From TMED23 sp964566055 (GTDB lineage: Bacteria; Pseudomonadota; Alphaproteobacteria; Rhodospirillales; UBA2165), in the NCBI GenBank assembly GCA_964566055.1, contig CAZMHI010000010.1:1-64000 (forward strand): a DNA stretch of 64,000 nt, read 5' to 3'. This document shows, piece by piece, positions 1-8,847 of this stretch. The stretch's first letter is position 1; every line of letters starts with the position of its first letter. Under the pieces are notes generated by a model. That model did not search any database. It worked only from the letters and a program-made list of their open reading frames with translations, and had not been told where the DNA came from. The position numbers and the translations under genes were made by a program.

Positions 1-1
1 T

Positions 2-889
2 CCTGAAAATCTTAAAAGACCTCACATAAATAAAATCGAAATGAAAACGGCTGGTCCGTTATTCAACATTTCGGGACTGAGGATTGGAAAACTAATAGTA
101 GAAAATGGCTATGATGGATATATCCACATTACCAATTCAAATATTCGAAAAATTTGCTTTCAGGAACAAAGTGCTCCAAAGAGACCTTCAATGAACATAA
201 GAAATTCTTGGGTGAATAATATAGAGTTCGAACAAAGTTCATGTAATGATTTTGAATTGTTTGGGGGCGGGATAAAAAATATTATTTGCCCGCCACCTTA
301 TGAAGAAAATCCTTTTTCTGGCGATGTTAAGTTTTTAAATAATACTCAACTGGATTTTAATGGAGGAAGTGGCGCCTTCGGAATTCATCAAAGCCGAAGA
401 AATATGCGTGCTCATCTGCAAAGTTTAGAAAATACCGATGCAGATCGATACATGTTTGCATTTGAGAAACGAATTGAACGACCTAAAGAACCGCGTTTGT
501 TAAGAATCGCTAGCGGAGCCTACGATGCTTTTGCATTCTACGGCAATTCTCCTGGTCGTTCAGTTGGCTGGCTATTTTGGCTTTTCGTATTCAGCGTCGC
601 CCTGATTTTCTCATTTGATTTAACTGTGGTGCCAGAAGGTTGTGACAAAAGCCAACTTAACGGCTGGAAAGAAAATTTATGCCTTAATGAAACTAAAGGA
701 CGGTTCTATCGTGCCCTTTCTTTTGGCACACAATCAATGGTCAATCCGTTTGGGCTATTTTCTGGAAAGAGCTTAGTTACCGCTGCAAATATGCCGACAG
801 CCATTTGGTCGATATTTCAAAGTCTTTTTTCTTTAATCTTGATAACTTTAACGGTTCTTGGGCTAAGGCGTAAATTTAAGACCCAATAA
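2..889 (+). CDS. Membrane protein with C-terminal transmembrane pair, 5' end cut by window edge
   Basis: The reading frame is open from base 2 to the stop at 887-889. The first ATG (41) has no ribosome-binding site, so the true start probably lies to the left of the window. About 160 soluble residues are followed by a hydrophobic segment (WLFWLFVFSVALIFSF, about residues 179-194 from the ATG), a polar loop with two Cys, and a second hydrophobic segment ending in LRRKFK. A similar C-terminal layout is seen in pentapeptide-repeat proteins with channel-like tails, but I see no clear pentapeptide repeat here. Base composition is much more A+T-rich than the genes that follow, which suggests transfer. 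It converges on ychF with no gap. Function unknown. Confidence 0.6.
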   Translation, partial: PENLKRPHINKIEMKTAGPLFNISGLRIGKLIVENGYDGYIHITNSNIRKICFQEQSAPKRPSMNIRNSWVNNIEFEQSSCNDFELFGGGIKNIICPPPYEENPFSGDVKFLNNTQLDFNGGSGAFGIHQSRRNMRAHLQSLENTDADRYMFAFEKRIERPKEPRLLRIASGAYDAFAFYGNSPGRSVGWLFWLFVFSVALIFSFDLTVVPEGCDKSQLNGWKENLCLNETKGRFYRALSFGTQSMVNPFGLFSGKSLVTAANMPTAIWSIFQSLFSLILITLTVLGLRRKFKTQ

Positions 890-1990
890 TCAAACGTTAA
901 ACCGGAACAATATAACATCGCCGTCTTTGACGATATAATCGCGGCCTTCCTGGCGCATTTTCCCGGCGTCTTTGCAGGGTATCTCGCCGCCAAGCCCGGT
1001 GAAATCATCATAAGCAATGGTTTCAGCGCAGATGAAGCCTTTCTCGAAATCGGTGTGAATAACCCCGGCTGCAGCAGGCGCCTTGGTTGCGGTCTCCACC
1101 GTCCAGGCGCGGGCCTCTTTGGGACCAGCGGTAAAATAGGTAATCAGGCCCAACAGTTGATAGCCCGCCCGGATCAGCCGCGAAAGTCCGGTTTCTTCAA
1201 GTCCAAGCGCTTCCAGGAATTCCTGACGTTCGGCCTCATCGGTCAGTTGAACAACTTCGGCTTCAATCTTGGCTGAGATGACAATAGAGCCCGCGCCATT
1301 TTCTTTGGCGTATTCATCAACCCGCGCGGTGAAGTCATTGCCGCTGGCGGCATCGCCTTCATCGACATTGCAGACATAGAGCACCGGCTTCGAAGTCAAC
1401 AATTGCAGCATTTGAAACAGGCGTTGATCATCGGCGGAAATGGCTACCGTCCGGGCCGGCTTGCCATCGCGCAAAGCTACCAGCACACGTTCAATAATTT
1501 CCAACTGCTGAACCGCGTCCTTGTCATTGCCCCGCGACTTTTTGGTCAAGGGCTCGACACGTTTTTCCAGACTCTCCAGATCAGCCAGCATGAGCTCGGT
1601 TTCAACCGTCTCGGCATCCCGGATCGGATCAATGCTTTCATCAACATGGGTGATGTCAGCATCTTCAAAACAACGCAGCACATGCAGGATCGCATCGGTT
1701 TCACGGATATTGGCGAGGAATTGATTGCCGAGCCCCTCGCCTTGACTGGCACCCTTGACCAACCCGGCGATATCAACAAATTCGATATGGGTCGGCACGA
1801 TCTGAGCGGATTTGGCGATGGCCCCGATCTCATCCAGGCGGCTATCCGGCACACTGACCCGGCCCGTATTGGGCTCGATGGTGCAGAACGGATAATTCGC
1901 TGCTTCGGCAGCGATGGTTTCCGTGAGCGCATTAAAAAGAGTTGACTTGCCGACATTCGGCAGACCGACGATACCGCAATTAAATCCCAT
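890..1990 (-). CDS. ychF: Ribosome-binding ATPase YchF
   Basis: YchF/OLA1 family of Obg-like P-loop NTPases that prefer ATP and bind ribosomes. The sequence shows the P-loop GLPNVGKST at residues 9-17, the G3 motif DIAG at 73-76, and an NVDE in place of the GTPase NKxD, which is the usual YchF change behind ATP specificity. The C-terminal part (EARAWTVETATKAP onward) is the TGS domain. At 366 aa it is full length for the family. Its ATG shares one base with the pth stop codon (TAATG), so the pair is probably translationally coupled, as in many proteobacteria. Confidence 0.97.
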   Translation of the reverse strand: MGFNCGIVGLPNVGKSTLFNALTETIAAEAANYPFCTIEPNTGRVSVPDSRLDEIGAIAKSAQIVPTHIEFVDIAGLVKGASQGEGLGNQFLANIRETDAILHVLRCFEDADITHVDESIDPIRDAETVETELMLADLESLEKRVEPLTKKSRGNDKDAVQQLEIIERVLVALRDGKPARTVAISADDQRLFQMLQLLTSKPVLYVCNVDEGDAASGNDFTARVDEYAKENGAGSIVISAKIEAEVVQLTDEAERQEFLEALGLEETGLSRLIRAGYQLLGLITYFTAGPKEARAWTVETATKAPAAAGVIHTDFEKGFICAETIAYDDFTGLGGEIPCKDAGKMRQEGRDYIVKDGDVILFRFNV

Positions 1991-2595
1991 TACTCGTTAT
2001 TTTCCTTCTTTTCTTCTTTTTCTTTAGGCGGATTTAGGATCAAAGCGACTTTGGTGGCAAAGCCTGCATCATCACCGTCGATTAGCTTATCAATGCTGAC
2101 CGTCATCGCATCCAAGAGCGGCTCAACCCATTCCTGATCGGCCTTGGAAAAATCCTTCAAGACATGACCGCTGACGCGATCTTTATCGCCCGGATGCCCG
2201 ATACCGATGCGCACGCGATGAAATTCCTGGCCAATATGAGAGGCGATGCTTTTGAGCCCATTGTGGCCCGCCAAGCCGCCGCCTTTTTTGGCGCGGATTT
2301 TACCCGGCGCCAGATCAAGCTCATCATGCATAATAATAACGTTTTCGGGCTCAATTTTATAAAAGCGCGCGGCTTCGGCGACTGAGCGACCGGATTCGTT
2401 CATATAGGTAGCGGGTTTAAGAATAAGCACTTTCTCACCGGCGATGGAGCCGTCCGCCACTTCACCCTGAAATTTTGTGCGATAGGGCGCAAAGGAGTAA
2501 TGGCGATGGATGTCATCCACCGCCATAAAACCTATATTGTGACGATTTCCCGCATAATCTGAGCCGGGATTACCGAGTCCAACCAGAAGGTACAT
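1990..2595 (-). CDS. pth: Peptidyl-tRNA hydrolase
   Basis: Recycles peptidyl-tRNA released from stalled ribosomes by cleaving the ester bond between peptide and tRNA. The family signature VGLGNPG lies at residues 5-11; the catalytic His is H19 (NRHNIGF) and the catalytic Asp is D91 (MHDELDL). TYMNESG and GGGLAGHNGLKS are the other conserved blocks. The 201 aa length is normal, with a charged Lys/Glu-rich tail (KEKEEKKENNE). It lies between rplY and ychF, a common bacterial order for these translation genes. Confidence 0.97.
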   Translation of the reverse strand: MYLLVGLGNPGSDYAGNRHNIGFMAVDDIHRHYSFAPYRTKFQGEVADGSIAGEKVLILKPATYMNESGRSVAEAARFYKIEPENVIIMHDELDLAPGKIRAKKGGGLAGHNGLKSIASHIGQEFHRVRIGIGHPGDKDRVSGHVLKDFSKADQEWVEPLLDAMTVSIDKLIDGDDAGFATKVALILNPPKEKEEKKENNE

Positions 2596-2634
2596 GGGTC
2601 CTCTCCCACTACAGTCGTCCTTGGAAAAGGCGTG

Positions 2635-3339
2635 TTAGTCTTCGGATTTCTCTTCTGACTCTTCACCTTCAGCTGCTTCGGCGCCTTCTTCACCTTCGAC
2701 ACCTTCTTCGCCCTCGAGACCTTCTTCGCCTTCGAGACCTTCTTCGTCTTCGACTTCCACTTCAGGTTCTTCCATAATGGTCGGAGCAGCGACGGTAGCG
2801 ACGGTGAAATCTCGATCAGTGATCGGCTCGACACCTTCCGGCAGTGCGATTGCTGAAATGTGGACCGAGTCACCAATATCCATTCCGGTAAGATCAATCT
2901 GCAGGTCTTGCGGAATATTTAAGGGCGAACAACGCAGCTCAATTTCACGGCGCACAATGTTCAACACGCCACCGCGTTTAAGCCCAGGTGATTCCTCTTC
3001 ATTAAAGAAAGCCACCGGAATCTCCAGCACGATTTTGGTATTTTCACTAAACCGTAAAAAGTCGACATGCATCGGCCTGTCCGTTACTGGGTCAAGCTGC
3101 AAATCACGCGCCAGCACCTGATGGGTATCACCGGCAACGTCAATGTCGAAAATATGGGTAAAAAATCCGGGGTTGTTGATAAGCTGGGTCAGTTCTTTGC
3201 CATCAATGTTGATGTTCACTGCATCCTGCTTATTACCGTAAATAACCGCTGGGACTTTGCCCTCGCGACGTGCTGCTCGTGCCACCCCCTTGCCGGCCCG
3301 ATCACGCGCCTCGGCGGTGATATTAATAGCTTCAGCCAT
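2635..3339 (-). CDS. rplY: 50S ribosomal protein L25/general stress protein Ctc
   Basis: Long (Ctc/TL5) form of ribosomal protein L25, which binds 5S rRNA. The N-terminal L25 domain (RDRAGKGVARAARREGKVPAVIYG) is followed by the TL5 C-terminal beta domain, whose conserved block ends near DRDFTVATVAAP. Beyond about residue 190 there is a very acidic low-complexity tail built from GEEGLE-like units, encoded by an 18-bp tandem repeat. At 234 aa it is longer than most Ctc proteins because of that tail. The preceding 150 bp to prs probably holds its own promoter; pth begins 39 bp downstream. Confidence 0.96.
   Translation of the reverse strand: MAEAINITAEARDRAGKGVARAARREGKVPAVIYGNKQDAVNINIDGKELTQLINNPGFFTHIFDIDVAGDTHQVLARDLQLDPVTDRPMHVDFLRFSENTKIVLEIPVAFFNEEESPGLKRGGVLNIVRREIELRCSPLNIPQDLQIDLTGMDIGDSVHISAIALPEGVEPITDRDFTVATVAAPTIMEEPEVEVEDEEGLEGEEGLEGEEGVEGEEGAEAAEGEESEEKSED
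2683..2754. repeat. Four 18-bp tandem repeats in the 3' part of rplY
   Basis: Four consecutive 18-bp units (2683-2700, 2701-2718, 2719-2736, 2737-2754) share the plus-strand pattern RCCTTCTTCRYCYTCGAS. They encode the acidic Gly/Glu repeat of the L25 tail. In-frame 18-bp units allow copy-number change by slippage without breaking the gene. Confidence 0.85.
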
Positions 3340-3490
3340 TAGTCTAACTCCTCAAATTAATGCGCTAAGACGTCTTGGCCTCCAGGGGTGCCAAGCACGC
3401 GGATTTAACGCTTTGGAAAGGCGAGGATTTATAGCTTTATGGACGCCCTGTCAACACAGACAGTGGGATTTGCAGGGTAATCGATTGGGC

Positions 3491-4423
3491 TTAATCGAAC
3501 AGGCTGGAAACTGAATTTTCGTCGCTGATCCGCCGCATGGCTTCGGCGATCAGAGGCGCGATAGTGAGCTGCGAGATATTATGAGCAACACGCATCGCTT
3601 CGGTGGCCATAATACTGTCCGTCGAGACCAAGGTTTCCAGCGGAGAAGACGAAATACGAGCAACGGCGCCACCGGATAAAACACCGTGGGTGATGTAAGC
3701 TGAAACCGACGTCGCTCCCTGATCCATCAAGGCCACAGCGGCATTACAAAGCGTGCCGCCGGAATCGACGATATCATCGATCAGGATGCAGCGGCGGTCT
3801 TTGACATCACCAATGATATTCATGACTTCAGACTCACCGGCCCGCTCCCGCCGTTTATCAATAATCGCGAGGTCAGTGCTGAGCCGCTTGGCGAAGGCCC
3901 GGGTCCTGACCACGCCACCAACATCCGGCGAGACCATGATCAAATCATCACCGTTGTATTTCTCTTCAATGTCTTTGGTAAAAACCGGCGCCGCATAAAG
4001 ATTATCGAGCGGAATATCAAAAAAACCCTGAATTTGCCCGGCGTGCAGATCTAGCGTCAGCACCCGGTCAGCACCCGCCTCGGTGATCAAATTAGCCACC
4101 AATTTAGCCGAAATCGGAGATCTCGGAGCAGATTTGCGGTCCTGACGTGCATAACCGAAATAAGGCAGCACGGCCGTGATCCGCCGGGCTGAGCCGCGCC
4201 GTAACGCATCCATCGTCACCAGCAATTCCATCAAATTGTCATTGGCTGGGTAGGAAGTGGATTGAATAACAAAGACATCTTCACCGCGAACGTTCTCATT
4301 TATCTCAACAAAAACCTCCATATCGGAGAAGCGGCGAATACTGGCACTTGTCAGTGGCAAATTAAGATAGGCGGAGATCGCTTCGGCGATCGGACGATTA
4401 CTATTACAACTGAGGACTTTCAT
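3491..4423 (-). CDS. prs: Ribose-phosphate pyrophosphokinase (PRPP synthetase)
   Basis: Makes 5-phosphoribosyl-1-diphosphate from ribose 5-phosphate and ATP for purine, pyrimidine, His, Trp and NAD synthesis. The class I layout is clear: N-terminal RRFSDMEVFVEI, the flexible catalytic loop KRRERAG at 190-196, and the PRPP-binding loop DDIVDSGGT at 216-224. The Mg/ATP site residues YARQDRKS are at 91-98. Length is 310 aa, full size. A 139-bp gap separates it from the upstream lipoprotein gene and can hold a promoter; rplY follows after 150 bp. Confidence 0.97.
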   Translation of the reverse strand: MKVLSCNSNRPIAEAISAYLNLPLTSASIRRFSDMEVFVEINENVRGEDVFVIQSTSYPANDNLMELLVTMDALRRGSARRITAVLPYFGYARQDRKSAPRSPISAKLVANLITEAGADRVLTLDLHAGQIQGFFDIPLDNLYAAPVFTKDIEEKYNGDDLIMVSPDVGGVVRTRAFAKRLSTDLAIIDKRRERAGESEVMNIIGDVKDRRCILIDDIVDSGGTLCNAAVALMDQGATSVSAYITHGVLSGGAVARISSSPLETLVSTDSIMATEAMRVAHNISQLTIAPLIAEAMRRISDENSVSSLFD

Positions 4424-4562
4424 CCTGGCAGGACCCCTTTAGATAGAACGGGCTGGAAACCCCAAATAATTAAAGAACTCTCTCCAGCCGGAAACACAAT
4501 TTTTTTATCAGTGAGTCAGGTTGATGTAAACGGATTAGATTCCTTAAATCAGCATTGATCCG

Positions 4563-5528
4563 TCATCTCGGAACCAGCAGTGGCTTTTTAATATCTTTCG
4601 GCGCCGTTTGCTGCTCGACAACATCGAAAATTCCGATACTGGCGCCCCGCGCAATCAAGTGCGCTATATCACCCCAGCGTCCGGCCAGAGCGCCAACCGG
4701 CACCTTGTTGTTTTGGGTGATTTTTCCAAGTTCCTTCCCATCTTTTGACGCCACCAGCCAGGTAATAGCGACATCATTTGAGCCGGCATAAGGCGGGCTG
4801 ATATTGACAAAGCCTTTGACCAAAAACATCGACTGAGGCCGCTCGGCAACAAGTTCTGCACCGGCAATTTTTAATGAGCGCTGAAGATTCCGGTATAGAG
4901 AAATATTGCCGTCACCGCTGGCGCCGATAACTTTGGCGAGAAAAATTTTCGGCTTTTGGACTAAAACGGCCGAATCAGGGGCGGTCTTCGCTTCTGTTTG
5001 AGGGGTTTTGGGTATCGATAACGAAGGTCTCCCCGGTTTGCTCTGGGCATATAACAGCCGGACAACTTCTTTGCCAGTATCGGCGCTTAGATCAGCCAGC
5101 AATTCCTGATCAAGAAACAGCCAGCCAGCCCGATCACCGGCTATCCTCAGATCAAAGGTATCTAGTTTTTTTCCAGTGGCATCCATCAGAGTCCAAATAA
5201 TTTCCGCTTCCTCCGGATCAAATACCGATGGATAGCTAATTTTAAGCTGGCCTCTCAAAATATAGCGGGGGTGAAAATTGGTATCATCGCTTGCCGGTAC
5301 GTTCTCTGCCCAAAGCGATTTAATCATGTTCTCGGCTAATGGTTTGGCGAGTGATGCTGGTAAATCTGGAGCGGTTTCAACCCGGATCGCCCCGCCGCCA
5401 GCAAGTGAGATCAGCGGATTACTAACGACCGGTCGATTATGGGCAAACGGTTTGGGCAGCGCCCCACAGCCGGCCAGCAAACCAGCACAGCTTACAACAA
5501 AAATTAAATGAAGGAAGTTACACCACAC
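4563..5528 (-). CDS. Predicted lipoprotein of the lgt-prs block
   Basis: The N-terminus is a short hydrophobic stretch followed by a lipobox LLAG-C (Cys21), so export and lipidation at the inner or outer membrane are expected. The start is GTG (5528); an in-frame TGA just upstream excludes a longer form. Unusually, no Lys/Arg precedes the hydrophobic core. The mature part of about 300 aa has two beta-rich regions that look alike in layout (each with an R/KG.. strand followed by a modified-sugar-like VWxLxxxxGK pattern: IIWTLMDATGK and ITWLVASKDGK), suggesting an internal duplication. I do not recognise a function. The gene is usual at this place in alphaproteobacteria. Confidence 0.75.
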   Translation of the reverse strand: MWCNFLHLIFVVSCAGLLAGCGALPKPFAHNRPVVSNPLISLAGGGAIRVETAPDLPASLAKPLAENMIKSLWAENVPASDDTNFHPRYILRGQLKISYPSVFDPEEAEIIWTLMDATGKKLDTFDLRIAGDRAGWLFLDQELLADLSADTGKEVVRLLYAQSKPGRPSLSIPKTPQTEAKTAPDSAVLVQKPKIFLAKVIGASGDGNISLYRNLQRSLKIAGAELVAERPQSMFLVKGFVNISPPYAGSNDVAITWLVASKDGKELGKITQNNKVPVGALAGRWGDIAHLIARGASIGIFDVVEQQTAPKDIKKPLLVPR

Positions 5529-5583
5529 AGGTCACCAGCATAATTGCCAAACAGAAAAATATCAAAATCACAATATGCGGCAT
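5518..5583 (-). CDS. Possible 21-residue hydrophobic peptide overlapping the lipoprotein start
   Basis: An ATG at 5583 opens a 21-codon frame (MPHIVILIFFCLAIMLVTCVV) ending in TAA at 5518-5520, inside the first codons of the lipoprotein gene. It would make one transmembrane helix. It may be a real small membrane peptide, a leader that couples translation to the GTG start of the lipoprotein, or chance. pgeF ends 22 bp upstream. Confidence 0.3.
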   Translation of the reverse strand: MPHIVILIFFCLAIMLVTCVV

Positions 5584-5605
5584 TGTATACCCTCAAGCAC
5601 GGCAG

Positions 5606-6373
5606 TTACTCGGCCAGCGCGATGACCGAAATTTCACGGCCATAATCTTTTTCGCCTTGCAGTACCGATCGGCGATAGCTGTAAAACAAATGCTCGTCCT
5701 GACAGGTATCATACCCGGTTTGAGCAATTTCAGCGATACCCACCTGCCCCAATCGGGCGCTGATATAGCCCGCGAGATCGAACATGTGATGACCGTCCTT
5801 GCTCGACGGCTTGAAGTGGTCGGCGTTGCCCGCCGAAGCCACACAAAACCGCTCGAAGAATTCCGGCCCGACTTCGTATGAATCTTGCGTAATACACGGG
5901 CCGACTGCCGACTTAACGTTAGCAATGTCGGCGCCCAACTCCACCATCCGTTCCAAGGTGGCCTCTAGAATTCCGCTCAAGGCGCCCTGCCAGCCGCCAT
6001 GGGCCGCGCCGATCACACCAGCTTTGTCATCGGCAAATAACACTGGCGCACAGTCGGCGGTTAGGATACCCAATGCCAATCCAGGCGTTTTGGTTGCCAG
6101 TCCATCGGCAATCGGCGCATTTTCCGACGACCACGGTTTCTCGACCACAATGGCCGTGGCTGTATGCTCCTGATAGCAGGTGAGCAATTTGGCTTCGGGC
6201 ACACCAAGCTCTCGAACGACACGATTGCGGTTCTCGGTAACGTTGTCCGCCTGATCGCCTGAGCCATAGCCGCAATTGAGCGATCCGTAGAGGCCTTCGC
6301 TCACACCGCCTTCACGGGTGAAAAATCCATGCCGGATGGCAGGATTGTCAGATAATTCGTCAATCGTAATCAC
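5606..6373 (-). CDS. pgeF: Peptidoglycan editing factor PgeF (YfiH/laccase-domain)
   Basis: Member of the YfiH/DUF152 family, formerly called polyphenol oxidase, whose E. coli member removes misincorporated residues from peptidoglycan precursors. The metal-site residues are present: H70 (CYQEHT), C108 (TADCAPVLFAD) and H125 (AAHGGWQG), followed by GPCI. Length is 255 aa, typical. It lies 5 bp downstream of the MidA-like methyltransferase gene, in the usual lgt - methyltransferase - pgeF operon, which places it with envelope maturation genes. Substrate preference cannot be read from the sequence. Confidence 0.93.
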   Translation of the reverse strand: MITIDELSDNPAIRHGFFTREGGVSEGLYGSLNCGYGSGDQADNVTENRNRVVRELGVPEAKLLTCYQEHTATAIVVEKPWSSENAPIADGLATKTPGLALGILTADCAPVLFADDKAGVIGAAHGGWQGALSGILEATLERMVELGADIANVKSAVGPCITQDSYEVGPEFFERFCVASAGNADHFKPSSKDGHHMFDLAGYISARLGQVGIAEIAQTGYDTCQDEHLFYSYRRSVLQGEKDYGREISVIALAE

Positions 6374-6378
6374 AAAAC

Positions 6379-7464
6379 TTATCCAAAGCCTTCTGGTTTC
6401 GGCTGATCAGGATGGGTGATCGCCAACACTTTAAACAGGGTGCCCATTTCATCCTCGCCGATCAATCGATTTAAGCTCGATTGAACGTCCGCCTTTTGCC
6501 GGGTCGAGGCAGCATCATGCAATTGTTTGGCACGGTGCTCGATGCCAAGGGGCCCAAGAAAGTTCCGTTGGGTAACCGGGCCATAGATTGAAGCGCCCGC
6601 CGCTTGGGCAGTTTCGGCCAGGCGTTGAAAATCTACATGGGCAGTCAAATCGGCCTTACCTGGATCAAGCAAAACGTCGTGGTATTGGTGATCTTTGACC
6701 GCTTGCAGCGTATCACCGATTGCCGACTGGCTGTGACCATAGTCGATAAAGAGCGCCGCGCTGCCAAATTCTACAATCGATTCGGCTATCGAGGTAACCA
6801 GACCGATGCCGCTTTGACAAAGCTCAAAGATACTGCCCGGTGGTGCCTCGGCCAAATCCGGCGGAATATAGGCCTCTGGCACCACTGCACCTTGATCCAG
6901 TTGCCATTGCAAATTCCCATCATCTCGAACGCCTACTTTGCGCTCACCCCAGCCGGCAACGGATTTTTCGTATTGATGGATCGGCAAGGCATCGAGCAAC
7001 TCATTAGCAAATAGAATGAACGGGCCTGGTGGCACGTCAGCAAAACTTTCATGCCATTGAATATCAAAAACCAGTGTCTCGAGATTGCGCTGCTGACGTT
7101 TTTGCAAACTTGGGCTGGTCTCAATTAAATGGATATCAATGGCATCCAAAAATTGTGGTGCCATCACCAGAGCCCGGAGCGCATCGACCATGAGCGTACC
7201 CCGGCCCGGCCCCATCTCAATCAAATTAATTTTATTTGGGCTGCCCATCTGATGCCATACGGTGGCACACCAAAGACCAATCAACTCGCCGAACATCTGA
7301 CTGATCTCGGGGGCGGTGATAAAGTCCCCTTCCTTACCCAAGGGATCACCCGTCATGTAGTAGCCGTATTTGGGATTGGCTAGGGCTTCGGCCATATAAT
7401 CAGCGACCGTCAAAGGCCCGTCGGCAGCAATACGTTTTTTTAAGTGTTCAAGCAGCTCATTCAT
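6379..7464 (-). CDS. SAM-dependent protein methyltransferase, NDUFAF7/MidA family
   Basis: Class I SAM-dependent methyltransferase of the DUF185 family. The mitochondrial member NDUFAF7 methylates an arginine of a complex I subunit; the bacterial role is inferred only. The sequence opens with the family hallmark PLTVADYMAEALANPKYGYY, followed by GKEGDFITAPEISQMFGELIGLW and SAM motif I, LIEMGPGRGTLM (about 81-92). LFANELLDALP and FIDYGH are the later conserved blocks. Length is 361 aa. It lies 9 bp after lgt and 5 bp before pgeF, clearly one operon. Confidence 0.93.
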   Translation of the reverse strand: MNELLEHLKKRIAADGPLTVADYMAEALANPKYGYYMTGDPLGKEGDFITAPEISQMFGELIGLWCATVWHQMGSPNKINLIEMGPGRGTLMVDALRALVMAPQFLDAIDIHLIETSPSLQKRQQRNLETLVFDIQWHESFADVPPGPFILFANELLDALPIHQYEKSVAGWGERKVGVRDDGNLQWQLDQGAVVPEAYIPPDLAEAPPGSIFELCQSGIGLVTSIAESIVEFGSAALFIDYGHSQSAIGDTLQAVKDHQYHDVLLDPGKADLTAHVDFQRLAETAQAAGASIYGPVTQRNFLGPLGIEHRAKQLHDAASTRQKADVQSSLNRLIGEDEMGTLFKVLAITHPDQPKPEGFG

Positions 7465-7473
7465 TGAGCAATA

Positions 7474-8310
7474 TTAGGCGGTTTTTTGCGGGCGGAAAAT
7501 CAAATAGAGGCCGAGCAGCACCAGCGGTACTGACAACACCTGCCCCATGGTGAAATTACCGAACAAAAAACCGATATGAGCATCGGGCTGGCGGAATATT
7601 TCGACAAAGCCTCGCGCCGCTGCATAGCCGATCATAAAAACGCCGGAGAGAAAGCCGGTTTTCAGCCGGAGGTGCTCCTTTTTGGATAGCACGTACAAAA
7701 TAATAAACAGCAGCAGGCCTTCGAGCAGTGCTTCATAAAGCTGGCTTGGATGGCGCGGCAATGAACCGCCATGGGGAAACACCATTGCCCAAGGTACATC
7801 CGCCACCCGGCCATAGAGCTCTCCATTGATGAAATTGGCGATGCGGCCAAAAAACAAACCGATTGGCACGGCGCAAGCCACCGTATCGCCGACCGCCCAA
7901 TAATCGAGTTGGCGCTGACGGCAAAAGAGAATGACCGCCAGGATCACGCCGATCAGCCCGCCGTGGAATGACATGCCGCCTTCCCAAACACGCAATATCG
8001 CTAATGGATCAGACAGATAAACGTTGAAATTATAGAAGCCGACATAGCCCAACCGGCCACCCAACACGACGCCAAGAGTCACCCAGACCAGGAAATCATC
8101 GACGTTTTTGCGATGCGTCGACGGGGATGACTGACCGTCGTCACGTTGGGTCGGTCCCATGGCGTAGGGCGCTGTGCCGGCGAACCACAGGATATACTTC
8201 CAGCCAATCAACAGGCCGGCAATAAACGCCAAGGCATACCAGCGAATGGCGAGGGGTCCGATGGCGAAAATGACCGGATCAATGTTGGGAAAGGCGATGG
8301 CGAATGTCAT
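7474..8310 (-). CDS. lgt: Prolipoprotein diacylglyceryl transferase
   Basis: Inner-membrane enzyme that transfers diacylglycerol from phosphatidylglycerol to the lipobox cysteine of prolipoproteins. The signature GRIANFINGELYGR is present, together with GGMSFHGGLIG (essential His region) and PRHPSQLYEALLEG. About seven hydrophobic segments are visible. A polar insertion near residues 45-68 (TQRDDGQSSPSTHRKN) is common in alphaproteobacterial Lgt. It heads the operon with the methyltransferase and pgeF; the predicted lipoprotein further down the block would be a substrate. Confidence 0.97.
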   Translation of the reverse strand: MTFAIAFPNIDPVIFAIGPLAIRWYALAFIAGLLIGWKYILWFAGTAPYAMGPTQRDDGQSSPSTHRKNVDDFLVWVTLGVVLGGRLGYVGFYNFNVYLSDPLAILRVWEGGMSFHGGLIGVILAVILFCRQRQLDYWAVGDTVACAVPIGLFFGRIANFINGELYGRVADVPWAMVFPHGGSLPRHPSQLYEALLEGLLLFIILYVLSKKEHLRLKTGFLSGVFMIGYAAARGFVEIFRQPDAHIGFLFGNFTMGQVLSVPLVLLGLYLIFRPQKTA

Positions 8311-8439
8311 GCCTGATCATCTACCCGAAAGTGCAGCCGAGGCCAAATAAATTCGCATAATTTTATTGTGATGATAGCGAGAGTTGACCACAAATGTCCG
8401 GGAGAGTAGCTATCTAGTATCATGTGATACCTAATAATA

Positions 8440-8458
8440 AACCACCCAGAAGGGTGGC
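8440..8458 (-). terminator. Rho-independent terminator after the HEPN-like gene
   Basis: CCACCC (8442-8447) and GGGTGG (8452-8457) form a six-pair G+C stem with an AGAA loop. On the minus strand the stem is followed by TTTATTATT. It lies 18 bp past the stop of the HEPN-like gene and separates this unit from lgt. Confidence 0.7.
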
Positions 8459-8475
8459 CATAAGCTTTGTTCCCA

Positions 8476-8829
8476 TTAAGGGAAATAATCGTAAATTATC
8501 TCTGTTGCCCTTTCTAAGGCGTCCAAGGCCAGCCCTTTGGTAAATTCAACACTGTGCTCATAATCTGCTTTGTTTCTTAGGCTCCTCAATCTCGGAAGAT
8601 CGCCATAGCCCAGCTTTCTAATAATCGGATCAGTCGAATTTTTTAGATGCTCGATAAGATTTTGGTGTTCTGCCCCTGTATTGATCCGCTGGTAATCACC
8701 GAGTTTTTCATGGGTCATTATATGCTGAAAAGCCGCCATGTATGCTGTTGAAGCCACTGTTCGATACTCTTCATCCGAGTTTGCTTTGTTGTAGAGGTTC
8801 TCTGCTACTTCTAAACGTTCTCGGGACAT
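8476..8829 (-). CDS. Small HEPN-like helical protein
   Basis: 117 aa, all-helical in appearance, with no signal peptide. Near the C-terminus it has RNKADYEH (R85-x6-H92), matching the R-x4-6-H motif of HEPN ribonuclease or nucleotide-binding domains, preceded by an acidic/aromatic first helix (ENLYNKANSDEEYRTVASTAYMAAF) typical of MNT-associated or stand-alone HEPN proteins. It follows a TPR-like gene by 18 bp, so they are probably cotranscribed. The region is richer in A+T than its surroundings. Toxin, RNase or defence roles are possible but not shown. Confidence 0.6.
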   Translation of the reverse strand: MSRERLEVAENLYNKANSDEEYRTVASTAYMAAFQHIMTHEKLGDYQRINTGAEHQNLIEHLKNSTDPIIRKLGYGDLPRLRSLRNKADYEHSVEFTKGLALDALERATEIIYDYFP

Positions 8830-8847
8830 GCGGAGACAGACTACTAA

